A stretch of 64,000 nt of DNA from Acanthopagrus latus (Eukaryota > Chordata > Actinopteri > Spariformes > Sparidae), in assembly GCF_904848185.1 (NCBI RefSeq), contig NC_051047.1, forward strand, positions 20,102,525 to 20,166,524. Reading direction: 5' to 3'. Below, one piece after another: positions 50,188 through 61,823 of the stretch. The notes below the pieces were generated by a model, which worked only from the letters and a program-made list of their open reading frames with translations, did no database searches and was not told the origin of the DNA. The number at the start of each line of letters is the position of its first letter. Within the stretch, counting starts at the first letter, position 1. A program made the translations under genes and the position numbers.

Positions 50188-53100
50188 AAAAATACTCCTT
50201 AGACCTTTAAGTACCATGGAAAGTATCTGTAAGCAAAATATACGACCTCAAAAGATTCAGAAAATACAATATTTTGTGTCACTGGTGGACAGTAATTCTA
50301 ACAAAAAGAATACATCTTAGTTAAAAACTGTTAAAAATAACAATAATGAGAAAGCTAAAAAAAAACCCAACAATTGCAATAGAGGTTGAGGTCATAACTA
50401 AGCCTTACTATGATTCAGTTTATATAATTGTGACTCTTTGCTTCTGGGATATGACCATTAATAATCTAAAGCCTTTAAAACCTGTTACTTTAAACTTTGG
50501 AGTGGAAAGGCATTTGAAAAGCAAACACAACAAGACATATCACAACATAAACCCGCGCCACAACAGTGTTAAGTTGTAACACATTGTAAATTCATGAGGA
50601 GGTGAACTTGGAGTCATGTGCAATAACATTGTTCTTGAGTTAATTCATTATAATACAAATCATATATCGCAATCCGTCATGTAGCCAAGTTTTGATATCT
50701 TGATAATTGTGGAGACCCTGAAAATAAATTGCCATTGTACTTTAGAAAACATGTAGCAACTCATCACTGTTGTCTCTTAATGCTGTTCTGCATCCAAGCA
50801 GTTGTGCTGCCATCAACAAAAGTTATGTTTTGCATTTTTGAGTCAATGTACTCGCCAGGAGTTGCTTGAAAATGAGTGTAAATTGACATTACCCTTCTCT
50901 TAATAAGATAAGCCTTTTTTTTAATATCAGGAGAGAGTGTCCTGAATCATGTCAGAAACACACAATGACAGAATAATTATAAACTGCTGCAACATGAAAC
51001 ACACGAGGTTCGGTTACGCATCATAATAACACAAAAACATCAGAAAGTTCCTTCCTAAAGAATGCCACAGTGTTAATTTAAAAGTGAGTTCTGGTGTTTT
51101 TTTCATAAACAGAAACCCATCAAATTTAACCACTGCATGACTTTATTATCACGCACGGGCACATGTGTCCAGGCTCAGGACCAAGTTCATCCACTTCCCT
51201 TAATCAAATACCTGACACGAACTTTGCATGCACCCTGTCCAGAGGAAGAAAAAAGTCCAAATGATGCAGTATTCCTCAGTCAATCCCTTCCATCCCATCT
51301 CGGGGAAAAAAAAAAAAAAGGACTTAAATTACTCCAGCAGATGAGTCAGCACACTGCAGCCAAGTATGATTACTGCTCCTCGGAGGTCAGAGCATCGCTG
51401 AGCCTTGTGCTGAATATCAAGGACTAGATTAAGACTGTACAAATCAATAGAGTGATCTATATTGAGCAATGCCCCGGTCTCAAGCCAAGTTTGTTAGCCT
51501 TGTAGCTGAGCAAGCCTTGGGTGCCTTAGCTTCAGCCTTCAGTGGATTAATACTGCAGTGATCCAATTTAGCATCAAGCTATGGAGACGCATCATAGACT
51601 AAGATGATTTCTTTAGCGCAAGGTTACTCCAGGGCAGTTTATCTGCTGTGTATTCTGTCGATACCTAATGTGCATTTCCATGTGGTGCAGTGTGGGCTCT
51701 TTTTTTTGTTTTGGAACATGTTGAATGAGGGGAACTTTTCAGTAATTAGAAACGTATTCAGTGAATGAATGGGACGAGAGATGTCAAGAGCAAAAATGTG
51801 TGTTTGTGTCGAGAATGACAAGCGGAAATCATCATTAAAAAGACTTTCGCAGCAGTGAGTCAACACTCTCAAGTAAAGCTGCATTTTGCTTCATGCTCCT
51901 CTGGTGTAAAGCGTCAGAGTTCCCTTTTCTCATTGAAGCTGTAAGATATGTGGTTCTACAGTAGGCGTCCATGTGAGAAGATTTAAACTCTCCTTTTCTT
52001 TACCCACATACACCATTTTTCACCTCATCTCGTACACATTGCTTCTTCTCCGCCCATCAGTAGAAACGGTTGGCGGTTTGGTAAGTTATTGACAGCAGTT
52101 ACAGCTGACTGCAGCGCTGACCACTGCTACACCGCCCCCCCCTCGACCGCCCCGCCACTGCTGCCGTCACCACAGCGAACGGCCGCTTTGATCACAATGA
52201 TTAGAAACGTCCAATTATTTACCCGGTCACATTCCACATCAATTAAAGCAGCAGCAGGTCCACAGAGGGAGGGAGGGAGAGAGAAGAGAGAGAGAGAAGA
52301 AGAAGACCGGGAAGTAGCTGCACTCTTATCTGTGAGTCTGGGGGAGGGCTTGTTTATCGGTTTAATCTCAGGATTTATTAACACTGTGCCGGGGATTCAT
52401 AATTCATTTAAGTCGTTTTAAGTGCAGGACTGACCACGATCTGATCCACTACCTCAGACCCTTTAGTCAGCGTGGAGATCCCGTCAGCAGAGTCCCACTT
52501 TTTACTCCCTGTCTCCGTGCCTATAAAGTCCATTTCAAATAAAATGCCTCGGCCCGAGAATAACTTCACACCAAAAAGTTCCTCGCACTGCAGAACTGTA
52601 CACACTCAACTGACATCCACTTTTTTTTTTTTTTTAACCAAAAACAACCAACGCATGGCCACATTAAGAGAATCAGCGGTGCCTAAACATAACCATATAA
52701 AAGTCCATGCATAAGAAAAACATCTGGGTGCTTCACATTTGCTACAAAACACATTTTGCCAACAGATTTGTCATGGAACAGATATAAAAAAAATGGTCTC
52801 AAATTAATACTGACGCCTTTATATGACCTATAAAAGCTAAATGGGACCATTAGAAGAAGATCAGTTATTTCTACATAGTTATTCTCAGTGTCTGTCATTG
52901 GGTTGGATTCCGACTCGTGGTTCGGGTGAGTCATAAACTCCTTTTTATGGCGGAGAGCTGAGAATGATTAGAGATACATCGCAGCTCGAGGAAAGAAGCT
53001 GCTCTGTAGCCCGGCCAGACTGCATCTTACAGCGTAACACTGTGTGTTGGCCTCGGTAGTTGGCGTTATATCTTGCTGTTAGCTTATGTATCATGATTAC

Positions 53101-53589
53101 ATTACAAGGGGATGTCGATTAACTTTAGCTCAACAGAGAGAACTCTGGATCTGTTCACTGTAGACAAAACATACTGTACGACCTGCAGCGTGCTCCCATT
53201 CAATGCGATTCCTCCAGATTTCCTCCCAAATAATTTTCTGACAGTTCTTGGCTTTGTGTTTTAACGTGTCACGGTATAGAGGAGTGCCATGCATACCTAT
53301 TTGACAGCTTTGCCTTTATCTGCTCGTTCAAAGGCCCCCTCTCTCTGCTCTGCTTTTATCTTGTCAAGCCTTCCCCTCTCCTTCTCTCCCTCAATAGTTT
53401 CTCTCCCATATGGAACTTTCCTTTCTCTCTTTATCGCTCTGTCTTTTGACGCTCTCACCTTCTCCCTCTGTGGTCGTACTTGCAACATTGAGAGCGTGGC
53501 TAAAGGCCTGTCATTATGAATTACCATGACTCTCATCTGGACACCTTTGGTAAGGGCTCTATAGCTTTCTTTACTCTCTGAGAACAAGA

Positions 53590-53617
53590 GTGTGTGTGTG
53601 TGTGTGTGTTTGTGTGA
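53590..53617. repeat. (GT)n microsatellite in epha3 intron
   Basis: Nine to ten GT units followed by TTGTGTG. On the transcript this is a second CA tract about 147-166 bases after the SAM-exon donor. Confidence 0.95.
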
Positions 53618-53714
53618 GTATAAACTTCACCAAGAGCCTCTTCAAATTCCTGGGTCTTGCCACGGGTACTGGGGCCCTGTATACACTGCTGACATGAATA
53701 GCCAGAGAAGCTCA

Positions 53715-53745
53715 GTGTGTGTGTGTGTGTGTGTATCTGTGTGTG
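53715..53745 (-). promoter_or_regulatory. CA-repeat tract at donor of SAM exon
   Basis: In the transcript, a CCACACAC patch and then ten AC units lie 11-41 bases after the exon-intron boundary at 53,755. CA repeats close to a 5' splice site are known binding sites for hnRNP L, which can promote or repress exon inclusion. A second nine-unit tract lies at 53,590-53,609. The repeat itself is certain; a splicing role is inferred. Confidence 0.6.
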
Positions 53746-53755
53746 GTTGTCTTAC

Positions 53756-53911
53756 TCTGTGGAGGTCTTGGCCAGGGTGTCGCAGGAGCTATAGCTGACC
53801 CCAGAGAAGGCCTCCTTGCAGGGCAAAGTCCTCATTCCATCCATCCAGTCAGCCATCGTACCCACGGAGGGAACTTCTGAACTGCTCCTGTCCAACAACA
53901 AGTTGGCCGGC
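53756..53911 (-). CDS. epha3: epha3 exon: linker and N-terminal part of SAM domain
   Basis: This exon of 156 bases encodes 51 whole codons flanked by split codons. The first base completes AGG (R) and the last two (GA) are completed to GAG (E). The linker PANLLLDRSS is followed by a diverged stretch and then the SAM start ADWMDGM, the helix PCKEAFSG, and SYSSCDTLAKTSTE. The SAM tyrosine of the YSSCDT motif is kept. SAM domains of Eph receptors mediate weak homo- and heterotypic contacts, for example with SHIP2-type SAM partners. The acceptor is TCTTCTCAG (AG at 53913-53912) and the donor is GTAAGAC from 53755. Both boundaries are phase 2, so skipping this exon would keep the frame. A CA-repeat tract starts 10 bases beyond the donor. 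Confidence 0.96.
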
Positions 53912-55289
53912 CTGAGAAGACACAGGCGGAGTATCGTTAAAGATTTTACAGGAACACGAAGGCAGAGGAATCAGATCATCAAGTGACACATCAAATCGTC
54001 AGTTCAAAACTGCTTTTTTTTCTGTCAGCCATCTCATTCATTGATGTCAAAGTCAATGCATAGTATGGAGTTTGTTCGGAACATATATGCCCCGTTCTTG
54101 TCAGTCACTCCCCCCCCCCCCCCCGGGGAAATCAAAGCCCGCAGGTGGACAGTATGAGGACAGGGCACCTGGAATGCTTTCTGAGCAGCAGCTTCAATGG
54201 CTGCAACGATTGCGACGTTGTTGCAAGCATATTTACAGCGGGCGGTGTAGCATACTCTGGCAGAAGCAGAGACGAGCAGGCAGCACCATCAGCACCGCCT
54301 TACTGTACGTTGCAGAGAGTTCCCCACTTCTTCATTCCTGTTCAAACCATTGATACTACTAATTGATTATTGCTGCTATACCTTTTGGCAGCAGTCAGTG
54401 TTTCATTTGAAGCTGGGTGAACAGATCTTTCATCACCGACTTGCCATCATTTGTGCACTGCTGACACTGAGTCACAGAGTCATGACGGGCTCCGGGGCTG
54501 AATACGTCATAATCATGTTCATCAGCACCACTTCTGAACTTGATCTACAACTCTTTCTGACTGATCATGTTAGATGTGAAGGTTCAACCACATCTTTTTT
54601 ATTTCACTTGTACGCTTCATGAAAGGACCGAGAGGTCTCACTCCTCAGCACATTCTGTTACCAGTGCTGGAAAAAATGTAGTGTGTGTAATTCAGAATGT
54701 TTAAGACTTTTTTTTTAACGTTGTCTGGATTTTTTTTTTTTTTTCTGGTGAGGTTTATGATCTGCTGCTTTCTGTCGTTCCCCGTTTTTCCAGCACGACT
54801 GGTCTCCTGGCAATGCGAAAGGAGTGAATAAACAATTTTTAGTGGGTTACCTACATACTTTAAAAAAAACACATACATGATAATGTTGGTGTAAAAGTGG
54901 TATGATTTCTGTAGCTGTACAATGTTGGTGGTACGTTATAAAAACCTGAAACTGATTAAAGAAGGGAAACTAGAAGAGGAATGAATGGCGTGGAAGAAGA
55001 TTAAATAATTGAATTTAAAACATGTTATACATTATAACATTATAAACGTGTATAAAATGCTTTAATCATATCAAACTCATACTTAGATTCATACATTTTT
55101 ACATTTGCTGTGCTGGCACACCTATACATGACTAAACAAAAACCAGACGGCGCTCATCAGCGATCCCCACAAACTGTTACATACTGATATACACTGAACC
55201 TGCAAAGTGCCTTTGGGCTTTGAATACAGGGGGGAAATCAAACCGTCACAGAAAATATTTCCATAATATATTTAACATATTCACAGACA

Positions 55290-55445
55290 ACTTTACTAAC
55301 AAAAGCAGCATCGGTTTCCGTCTAATGTCATTACCGTTTTCCTGCTGTACATGTGCCATGCGGCGAAATGCAATTTTAGATTTGATTAGACCTGATGGCT
55401 TCAATTGGATCAAATCAAATTAAATGCACCGCGTTGGGCTTTAGA
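55290..55445. promoter_or_regulatory. candidate intronic regulatory block in epha3
   Basis: GTCTAATGTCATTACCG, GCAATTTTAGATTTGATTAG and ATCAAATCAAATTAAATGCA lie in unique intronic sequence. The composition is suggestive only. Confidence 0.2.
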
Positions 55446-55915
55446 GTGCTCAGTCAACAGTAGAGGGTGAAGGAAAAGGCTGCGGGCTCTGCGCTGACTC
55501 GCTCTGATTGATGGTTGCCGAAGACGTTGGGGGGAAGAGGGGAGGAGGAAGTGCGAGAGAGGGAGACAGACGCACAGAGAGGAGCAGAGGGGAGCGGAGA
55601 AGACACTGAAGATTTATCAGCATCTGATCTCTGATGTCACCGCGGATGCGGTACACAAATGTGTCTCACTTTGTTCCCGTGAAACCTGATCGCATCGGGG
55701 CGAGAAGGAGGAAACCAGGCCAATAAAACACATCGGGGTCAGTCTGGGTCTCCCAACACAATGACCAATCAAGCGTAACGGATAACGCATTCTGTTTGTT
55801 TTATTGCTAAATTTGTGGGTAGTGTTCAAAAGTGGGCTGCAAACGCTCCCCTTTTGTTCTAAAGAAAGGCTGCACCTGCCTTGCAACAAAGACAAAGGCA
55901 CCTACGTCAAGACTG

Positions 55916-55916
<1 letters not shown>

Positions 55917-55972
<56 letters not shown>
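55917..55972. repeat. (CA)n microsatellite in epha3 intron
   Basis: An uninterrupted run of 28 CA units, followed by CG-interrupted CA to about 55,980. On the transcribed (minus) strand it is a GT repeat. Confidence 0.97.
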
Positions 55973-55980
<8 letters not shown>

Positions 55981-58900
55981 AATGCACACAAGGGAATTCA
56001 GTCTTGCAAACAAGGCAGGACAGAACAGGGAAAAGGGTAGTTCTCCCTGTGGGGATACTATTCATAGCCGTGTAAATAAACTCATTAGAATACCAGGAAG
56101 TCCACTTCTACATGACTGATTTGGATCGGCAGGTACGTTTGGAGCCAGTGTGCATCTTCATGTGTGAGAATCTGGGAAATATCACCTATGATTAGGTTAT
56201 TAGCAATGTAATCCATTTGCAAGGATTGAAAAACTTGACTGAAACACTTTCTAGTACCAAGAAAAAAGGTTTAAGATATTTTTACAAAGTAGGTGCACTG
56301 GAATTAAAAATATTGTTTGTGAAATGATAAACTTGAATCAATCAGACATACGTGCATCTCCCTCAGAAGAAAGGTGGAGTGACAAAAGAGCTCTTATTTG
56401 CTGAATTTAACATCTACGCATGCTCTTATTGTGAAGAAGTGAGAAATAAAAAGTTCCCCAAGCACTCACAGGGGTAACTTTTTAACTTTAGTCACTTGTA
56501 GCACTGGAAAACTACAATATATGCTTCGTTCCCTTCATGTGGATGTCGTGTATTTTGACTTTGAGGCATAACACAATCAATAGATTATCACAGTAGAAAA
56601 CCATCGAGCAACGTTGCCAAAAACACCATGCGAAGCTAACAAAGAGGTAAACAGAGGGAAGAGAAGCGAGATGACATCTCAAGCTGTGGCAGGAAAAAAG
56701 GGGAAAGGAAAAAAGATGCATTTGAGGCACTGGAGTGGGTGTTGTTACAATGATTGAGTCTTTTCCTGCCAGATCAGAGGTCTGTCAAAATTCTGAGGGC
56801 CCCCCAGGACCCCCTGGAGAGACTTGTTTGTAGGAAAAGAAGGGAATCGGGGATTGGGGGGTGCATGAGGGGAACAGAAGCTAGTGTGTGAATCTCCCTG
56901 AGAGGACAGTGGAGCTGTAAGTGACTATTTTTTTCAAGGCGGCATGAAGGAAAGCTTGAATGAATAGTTATGACTGACTTTTGCTGAAATGAATATTGGG
57001 ACAAAAATATATTTATATCCACAATTTCTTAGATTCTCACTTTCGGGGCTGTCAGGATAAAACATTCATCTTTTTTGCAGGATTATTGATCCTCTCCTCT
57101 CCTGTACCCCTCTTGTTCAGTTTTTTTCTCCTCGGATCTCATCTTCCCCTTCATCCTCCTCCTTTCTTTTTCCCCTCTCCTGTCTCCTCGGAGAGATAAA
57201 CTGCAAATGACCTTGTTTCCCCTCCCTTATCATTTTCTTTGTTTCCTTTGTTATAAGATCTTCAGCAACATCTCACAGCAACTCGAGAGACAAGATGATT
57301 GGAGAGGAAAACCGGGAAACAGAGGGAAGCGATGGAGAGGAAAATAAAGACAAAAGGAAGCATCTGTCTGAAGGCAGGGGGGGGTTTCAAAACCCCTCGT
57401 GGACTTAGCACCATATAAGAATGCAGAAAACACCCGCTCGAACAGAAGGAAGCATAAATACACCGGAGAAAGAATAAAGTTCTTCTCGTTTTCATTTCCC
57501 TTCCCCTTTTTTCTGCTCAATCTTTCATTCTTTTGACCTCTAAATAACCAGGGCTGTGTAGTCTCTTGTTTTTAGAGCTCTCTGGGGAGGAGCGAGGAGG
57601 ATGAGGAGAGGAGCTTGAACAGATACATGTGGGCAGGACGGAGTGGGAGGAATTCAAGTCTCACTGTGTTAGTAGGACAATTCCCAGGATGTCACTGGTA
57701 GAGGTTAGACTGACGGTTCTGTACTGGACCGACGTTAGGACTCTGAGCCGAGACGTTGATGTGTCCATTCGCTGTCCTCTGCTGGCTGATGGATTTGATG
57801 CACGCCAAATCAATACTACTCAGGTGGTCCGAGGGAAGCTATTAACCCAAAACTAATCCAAGTGTAACATTTTGATTGGATTCCAGTCAGGCATGCACGG
57901 CTCTTACGCTGAACTCTTAATTCATCTCACTTGCCAACGTTTCAGTGAAGAGTTTTAGTTGTCATTAGGAGACAAAATATTGGCATTTGGGTGATTTCAT
58001 TGAACGGTCCTGGACTCTAATCCTCTTTGTCGGCAATGCCAAAATACCAATCTTGTATCACCCATTCAGTTTTCAAGATCATTATTTCTTTTACTGGATG
58101 AAACGAAAAATAAGATAGAATAAGATGTTTTTGCTTTTTTTTCTCACCTGGCTGTGGCAAGAGTATGACTTCCCAACTGGTGGTCATGTTCAGAGCCATT
58201 TTTGACGGAAAGCAACGAAAGTAAGTGGCTAATACTAGCAGCCCAGTACTGAAAATCAATCAATCATATATTAACTACAACTCTTAACTACTAACTGTCT
58301 CTCTGTATTCATGCATTTGAACTGTATTCTTAGCACGCGCTGGAACAATGTCCCCAAATCATGAGACTATCGCCATTTTGAACATCCTTTGTCATACATA
58401 TCTCAACTCAGGGGTTCTGTTTGTGTTATTCTACCGTTAATCTGATTGATTAAAGTTAGTAAGAGAAAGACAAATGGGCCATCCAAACACCTGCCAAGTA
58501 TTTTTTGAAAGGACCTTTCCAAATAGTCACTTTCCTGTCTGGGCACTTTTGCATACATGTCTGCATTCTTTAGTACCCTAAACTGGTCTCCTTTCACTAA
58601 TTGAAAACTTTCCTCCCATTTCCATTCCCAGTCCCAACCTGACCCTACAGGCCAAGATCCACACCAGCATAGACCTCCTTCTGTGGGCCATGGCCCCGGC
58701 CCCAGTCCTGGTTACTTCCCTCCAAGCCCTTCACCAGGGAACGGCTTTGCTTTTGTTTCAAACCCCATTTCCAGCCCAGCCCTAACTACTGGAAATTAAC
58801 GGACCTTTAGTCTCCAGACAGAGGTTGTTTGAGTTACGGCGAGGGCTAATGTAATAGATGTGATTTATTGTTACAGGTTTACAGAAGCTTGTCATTACTC

Positions 58901-59719
58901 ATTTTGCCTTGTATGGCTTGGGGGGAAAACGTTTGTTACGTAGAAAGCCCAAAGCAACTACATATGTACTGACCACTGCACATTAACAGTGACTGACGTG
59001 TATTTAGAAGGAGTTGTGTTCTGGCGTGTTTCTTGCTGCCTACAAAGAAGTGTTTCTTTCGGAATTCATGTTCTATGTGTCCTGTAGAGCCAATTGGATA
59101 GACAGTAGGCTTCTGACCCTGTCTGGACTCCTGTTGGCCCATAATTAGTCCCGGACCGCCAACCTTAGCCTGATGACCCCGGTCCCTCTCCATCCTCATG
59201 CAGGGACAGTAAACTGTGACCAGGTCCCACCCTAGATGCTCTACCCCAGTCCCAGGCGTTGGTCTGGGCTTCGTGGAGGAGGTGGGGCGCTCCATTAGAG
59301 AGCCAGGACAGCTCTGAGACAAACGAGGTGTGTGGAGCTGAGTGCAGCTGCTCCCGCTGCGCAACTGCCATCGCCGCACACACTCACACGCAGACACACA
59401 CGTACATACACAGTTCTCATAAATCACCCCAGCCACCTCTGTCGGCCGGCCTGTGCTCGCCCGGTGTTAAAAGCCAATCAGGGAAATTACATGCAAACTC
59501 CAAGGGACCTATTTTCACTTTCTTAAGAAATCATTAGTCAATGTTATGAGTTTTGACTTCTCCATAATACCATGGCCGTCTGCCGCAGACCCCCCCCCCC
59601 CCACTCCCGGCTGAGAATTGACAACTGTGCATGGGCTGCCCTGGTTCCCCGCAGCCCCCTGGGAAAGAGTCGTGGCCCCAACAAAGGATGAAAGTATAAG
59701 AGCTGGTAAAGACGGGGGT

Positions 59720-59756
59720 AAAAAAAAAAACAAAAAAAAAACAAAAAAAAAAAAAC
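59720..59756. repeat. A-rich tract in epha3 intron
   Basis: Runs of nine or more A separated by single C bases. C-runs lie close by at 59,590-59,602, and another is at 54,110-54,124. Confidence 0.9.
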
Positions 59757-60449
59757 CCCAGCATAACAACAAGGGGAATATGACATTAGACTGCATGGGA
59801 AAGGGAAAGATGAGGAAAACAAATAGTTTTAAGTAAATATGGGGGGGATGATGTGATAAGTCGTGCTAATTCTCAAGTAACACCCTGCAAACACAGGAAG
59901 CAGGAAGGCAATATTTATGTCGAGCTCCTGTAGCGCCTGGCTCCAAAAACAAACAGAAGTGCACCGGGGGAGAAAGACATTAAATGCTAATACATAACCT
60001 CCTTTTCCCCCTGAAAAACTGAATCACTTTGTCTTTTTTATCGTCTATTAACCAGGAATTGTGCTTCATTCGCGGACAATAAAACAAAGGTCTTAGCTGA
60101 TCACTAAGCATGCTATGTATTGACCGGCCCATAATGCTGTGCATTGAAGTCATAATGGGAAGTGTTGGACTTCCTGGAGCCAGGTGTCTGTTAGTCAACT
60201 ACATGGGAAGCAAAAGCAGGAGCAAAACGTCACCAGGAAAAAAAAGTGACTGCATTGTTCAGTCTTGGCTTTATTGTTTTAATTGTGTGATAACATAAAC
60301 GATTACGATTACTAAACAAGTACCTGCTGAAACCGGATGGCAACTCTCTCATTAATTCAACCAACTGCCAGACACCCAACGTTCTTCATACGCAAGCAGC
60401 AAATCTCCAAAGTGAGAACAAATAAAAACATGCAGTATGTTTCTCATAC

Positions 60450-60643
60450 CTGGACGTGGTGTTGGCTGTGATTTTGAGGCTACCGGGGTTACGGATAAGT
60501 TTATCCAGGATGCTGACAATCTGTTCGAACTTGGGCCGGTTGTTCCTCTCTTTCTGCCAGCAGTCCAACATCAGCTGGTAGAGGGTGGCGGGGCAGTCCA
60601 TGGGCGGGGGCAGGCGGTAACCCTCATCCACAGCCTTGATTAC
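60450..60643 (-). CDS. epha3: epha3 exon: end of kinase domain (subdomains X-XI)
   Basis: This exon of 194 bases encodes 64 residues plus two bases of a split arginine codon. It starts VIKAVDEGYRLPPPMDCP and runs through LYQLMLDCWQKE, with the conserved arginine of subdomain XI in NNRPKFEQ, then the final helix IVSILDKLIRNPGSLK. It ends in the short linker towards the SAM domain. The acceptor is CTAG just before 60643; the donor GTATGAG begins at 60449. The upstream junction joins GAT (D) to GTA (V) cleanly. The 3' end AG is completed by G of the next exon to give AGG. The combination VDEGYRLPPPMDCP and RNNRPKFEQIVSILDK matches EPHA3 better than its EphA relatives. The same frame runs on past the donor into the intron and soon hits a stop, so retention of this intron would truncate the protein. 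Confidence 0.97.
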
Positions 60644-61673
60644 CTAGATGTGGGTGGGAAAGTCAAGGATGGAAATCAGTATCAAAACATCTAATATGTT
60701 CTGTTCTAGTCATTACGGCTGTTTTGTCATCAGGGCTTTAAAACCCTTATAGAGATGTTCAATATATCATTATGCCCTGAGTGTAAGTAGTGGATTATGC
60801 ACACGGAACTTTTTGATACAAAACTTAATCCGTTAAGCTACTGCTTTTTGGAGCTAGTTGTGACATGAAATGGATCCAGCGGAGAAAAAAAAAGTTTCTG
60901 CTTCGATGAATAGGGAGCTTAATAAATTAAATGACATAATGCTGCAAATGAGCCACTTCTGAATTAATATAATACGGCAAGCCTTTTAGAACCATTCAAG
61001 ACATGCTGCACTACACCCTAATAATGTCATTCATTCTATGATATGTAACTTAAAGTTTTCAACAGCAAATGTTTTGAAATGTTGTTAATTAATGTACCTG
61101 GCAAGTTGCAAAAATGTCGCTACTGAACATATCTGTAAATTGCTCCCACCATTTAGTGTTCACACCAACATAGGGAAACGTGCAATACACGTTCCACTTG
61201 CATTGGCAACAGCATCATTCAACTATTTCATGATTTTGTGTTGGTGCCGTCAGCCCTTTGGTTCAAGTTAGAGGAAGTTCCTGATCTCTTCTTTCACACA
61301 GCAGTGACTTGAGGTCTTAGGAATTTACCCTAAATCCCGATCTCCCTGTTTCCATCACCAACGTGCTTTTGTTGCCTTAACCTGACCACAAACATCTTCC
61401 ACTTTGTACGTCCACCATGACCACCACCTTGCATCTCCAAACACTGCTCATTTTATCCATTGAAAGAAACGCTGTCTCAGCCAACATACATAATCACGAA
61501 AACTATTTACCACTGTACAAAAAACAATTTTTAGGAGACGGGGTTGATCATTGGGAGATGCTGGTGCCTTAACTTCCTTCCCATCGAGGCTGGCAGCACT
61601 GCTTGCAGTGGTGGGCGCGCCACACAGTCGCCGCTGCTAAGGGAATTTAACTTGGCACAATGGCAATACTCAC
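60644..61673 (-). other. epha3: epha3 intron, 1,030 bases
   Basis: The donor is GTGAGT at 61673 and the acceptor CTAG ends at 60644. The segment around 61,250-61,470 resembles a degenerate dispersed repeat (TTGCCTTAACCTGACCACAA type). No extra exon was seen. Confidence 0.9.
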
Positions 61674-61823
61674 ATCCTGATTGGACATCTCCCAGTATGG
61701 CCGTTCCCCATATGACATCACTTCCCAGAGCACAATGCCATAACTCCAAGCATCGCTGGCTGATGTAAACTTCCTATAGGCAATAGCCTCTGGAGCCGTC
61801 CACCGGATGGGGATCTTACCTCC
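61674..61823 (-). CDS. epha3: epha3 exon: kinase C-lobe (P+1 loop, APE motif, subdomain IX)
   Basis: This 150-base exon encodes 50 residues beginning GGKIPIRW and ending MSNQD. It opens right after the activation-loop exon, which is not in the window. It carries the tyrosine-kinase P+1 loop and APE motif (IRWTAPEA), the Eph signature AIAYRKFTSASD, and subdomain IX followed by IVLWEVMSYGERPYWEM. The acceptor is a T-rich tract ending in CAG, with AG at 61825-61824; the donor GTGAGT starts at 61673. Both exon ends are in phase 0. The length equals that of the corresponding vertebrate Eph exon. One residue is notable: the usual DVWSYG reads DAWSYG here (codon GCT). The frame is open throughout with no damage. 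This part of the C-lobe helps bind substrate and positions the catalytic loop. Confidence 0.97.

Larger units (their letters stand above)
47961..53755 (-). other. epha3: epha3 intron, 5,795 bases
   Basis: The donor is GTAAGAC at 53755 and the acceptor CTCTCAG ends at 47961. The intron opens with CA-repeat tracts next to the donor. It also contains two inverted-repeat elements (49,251-49,536 and 49,904-50,187), a T-run at 52,621-52,636 and a GA-rich tract at 52,259-52,312. No further exon was found. Confidence 0.9.
53912..60449 (-). other. epha3: epha3 intron, 6,538 bases
   Basis: The donor is GTATGAG at 60449 and the acceptor TCTTCTCAG ends at 53912. The intron contains a CA array (55,917-55,972), C-runs (54,110-54,124 and 59,590-59,602), an A-rich tract (59,720-59,756), a C-rich segment at 58,610-58,800 and AT-rich blocks with homeodomain-like sites near 55,290-55,445. 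The minus-strand frame 59436-58936 (166 codons) has no Eph similarity and is taken as chance. Confidence 0.9.

Noticed and set aside
8504..55972. Regularly repeated short units that might suggest CRISPR
   Set aside because: All are microsatellites or transposon copies; there are no spaced identical repeats with unique spacers, and the DNA is eukaryotic.
58936..59436. Minus-strand frame of 166 codons within an epha3 intron
   Set aside because: Same strand as the gene but no Eph similarity, and the flanking exons already join in frame without it.
60386..60631. Minus-strand frame starting MDEGYRLPPP with a C-terminal extension
   Set aside because: It is the epha3 kinase exon read through the donor at 60,449 into the intron; the methionine is an artefact of reading past the true acceptor.
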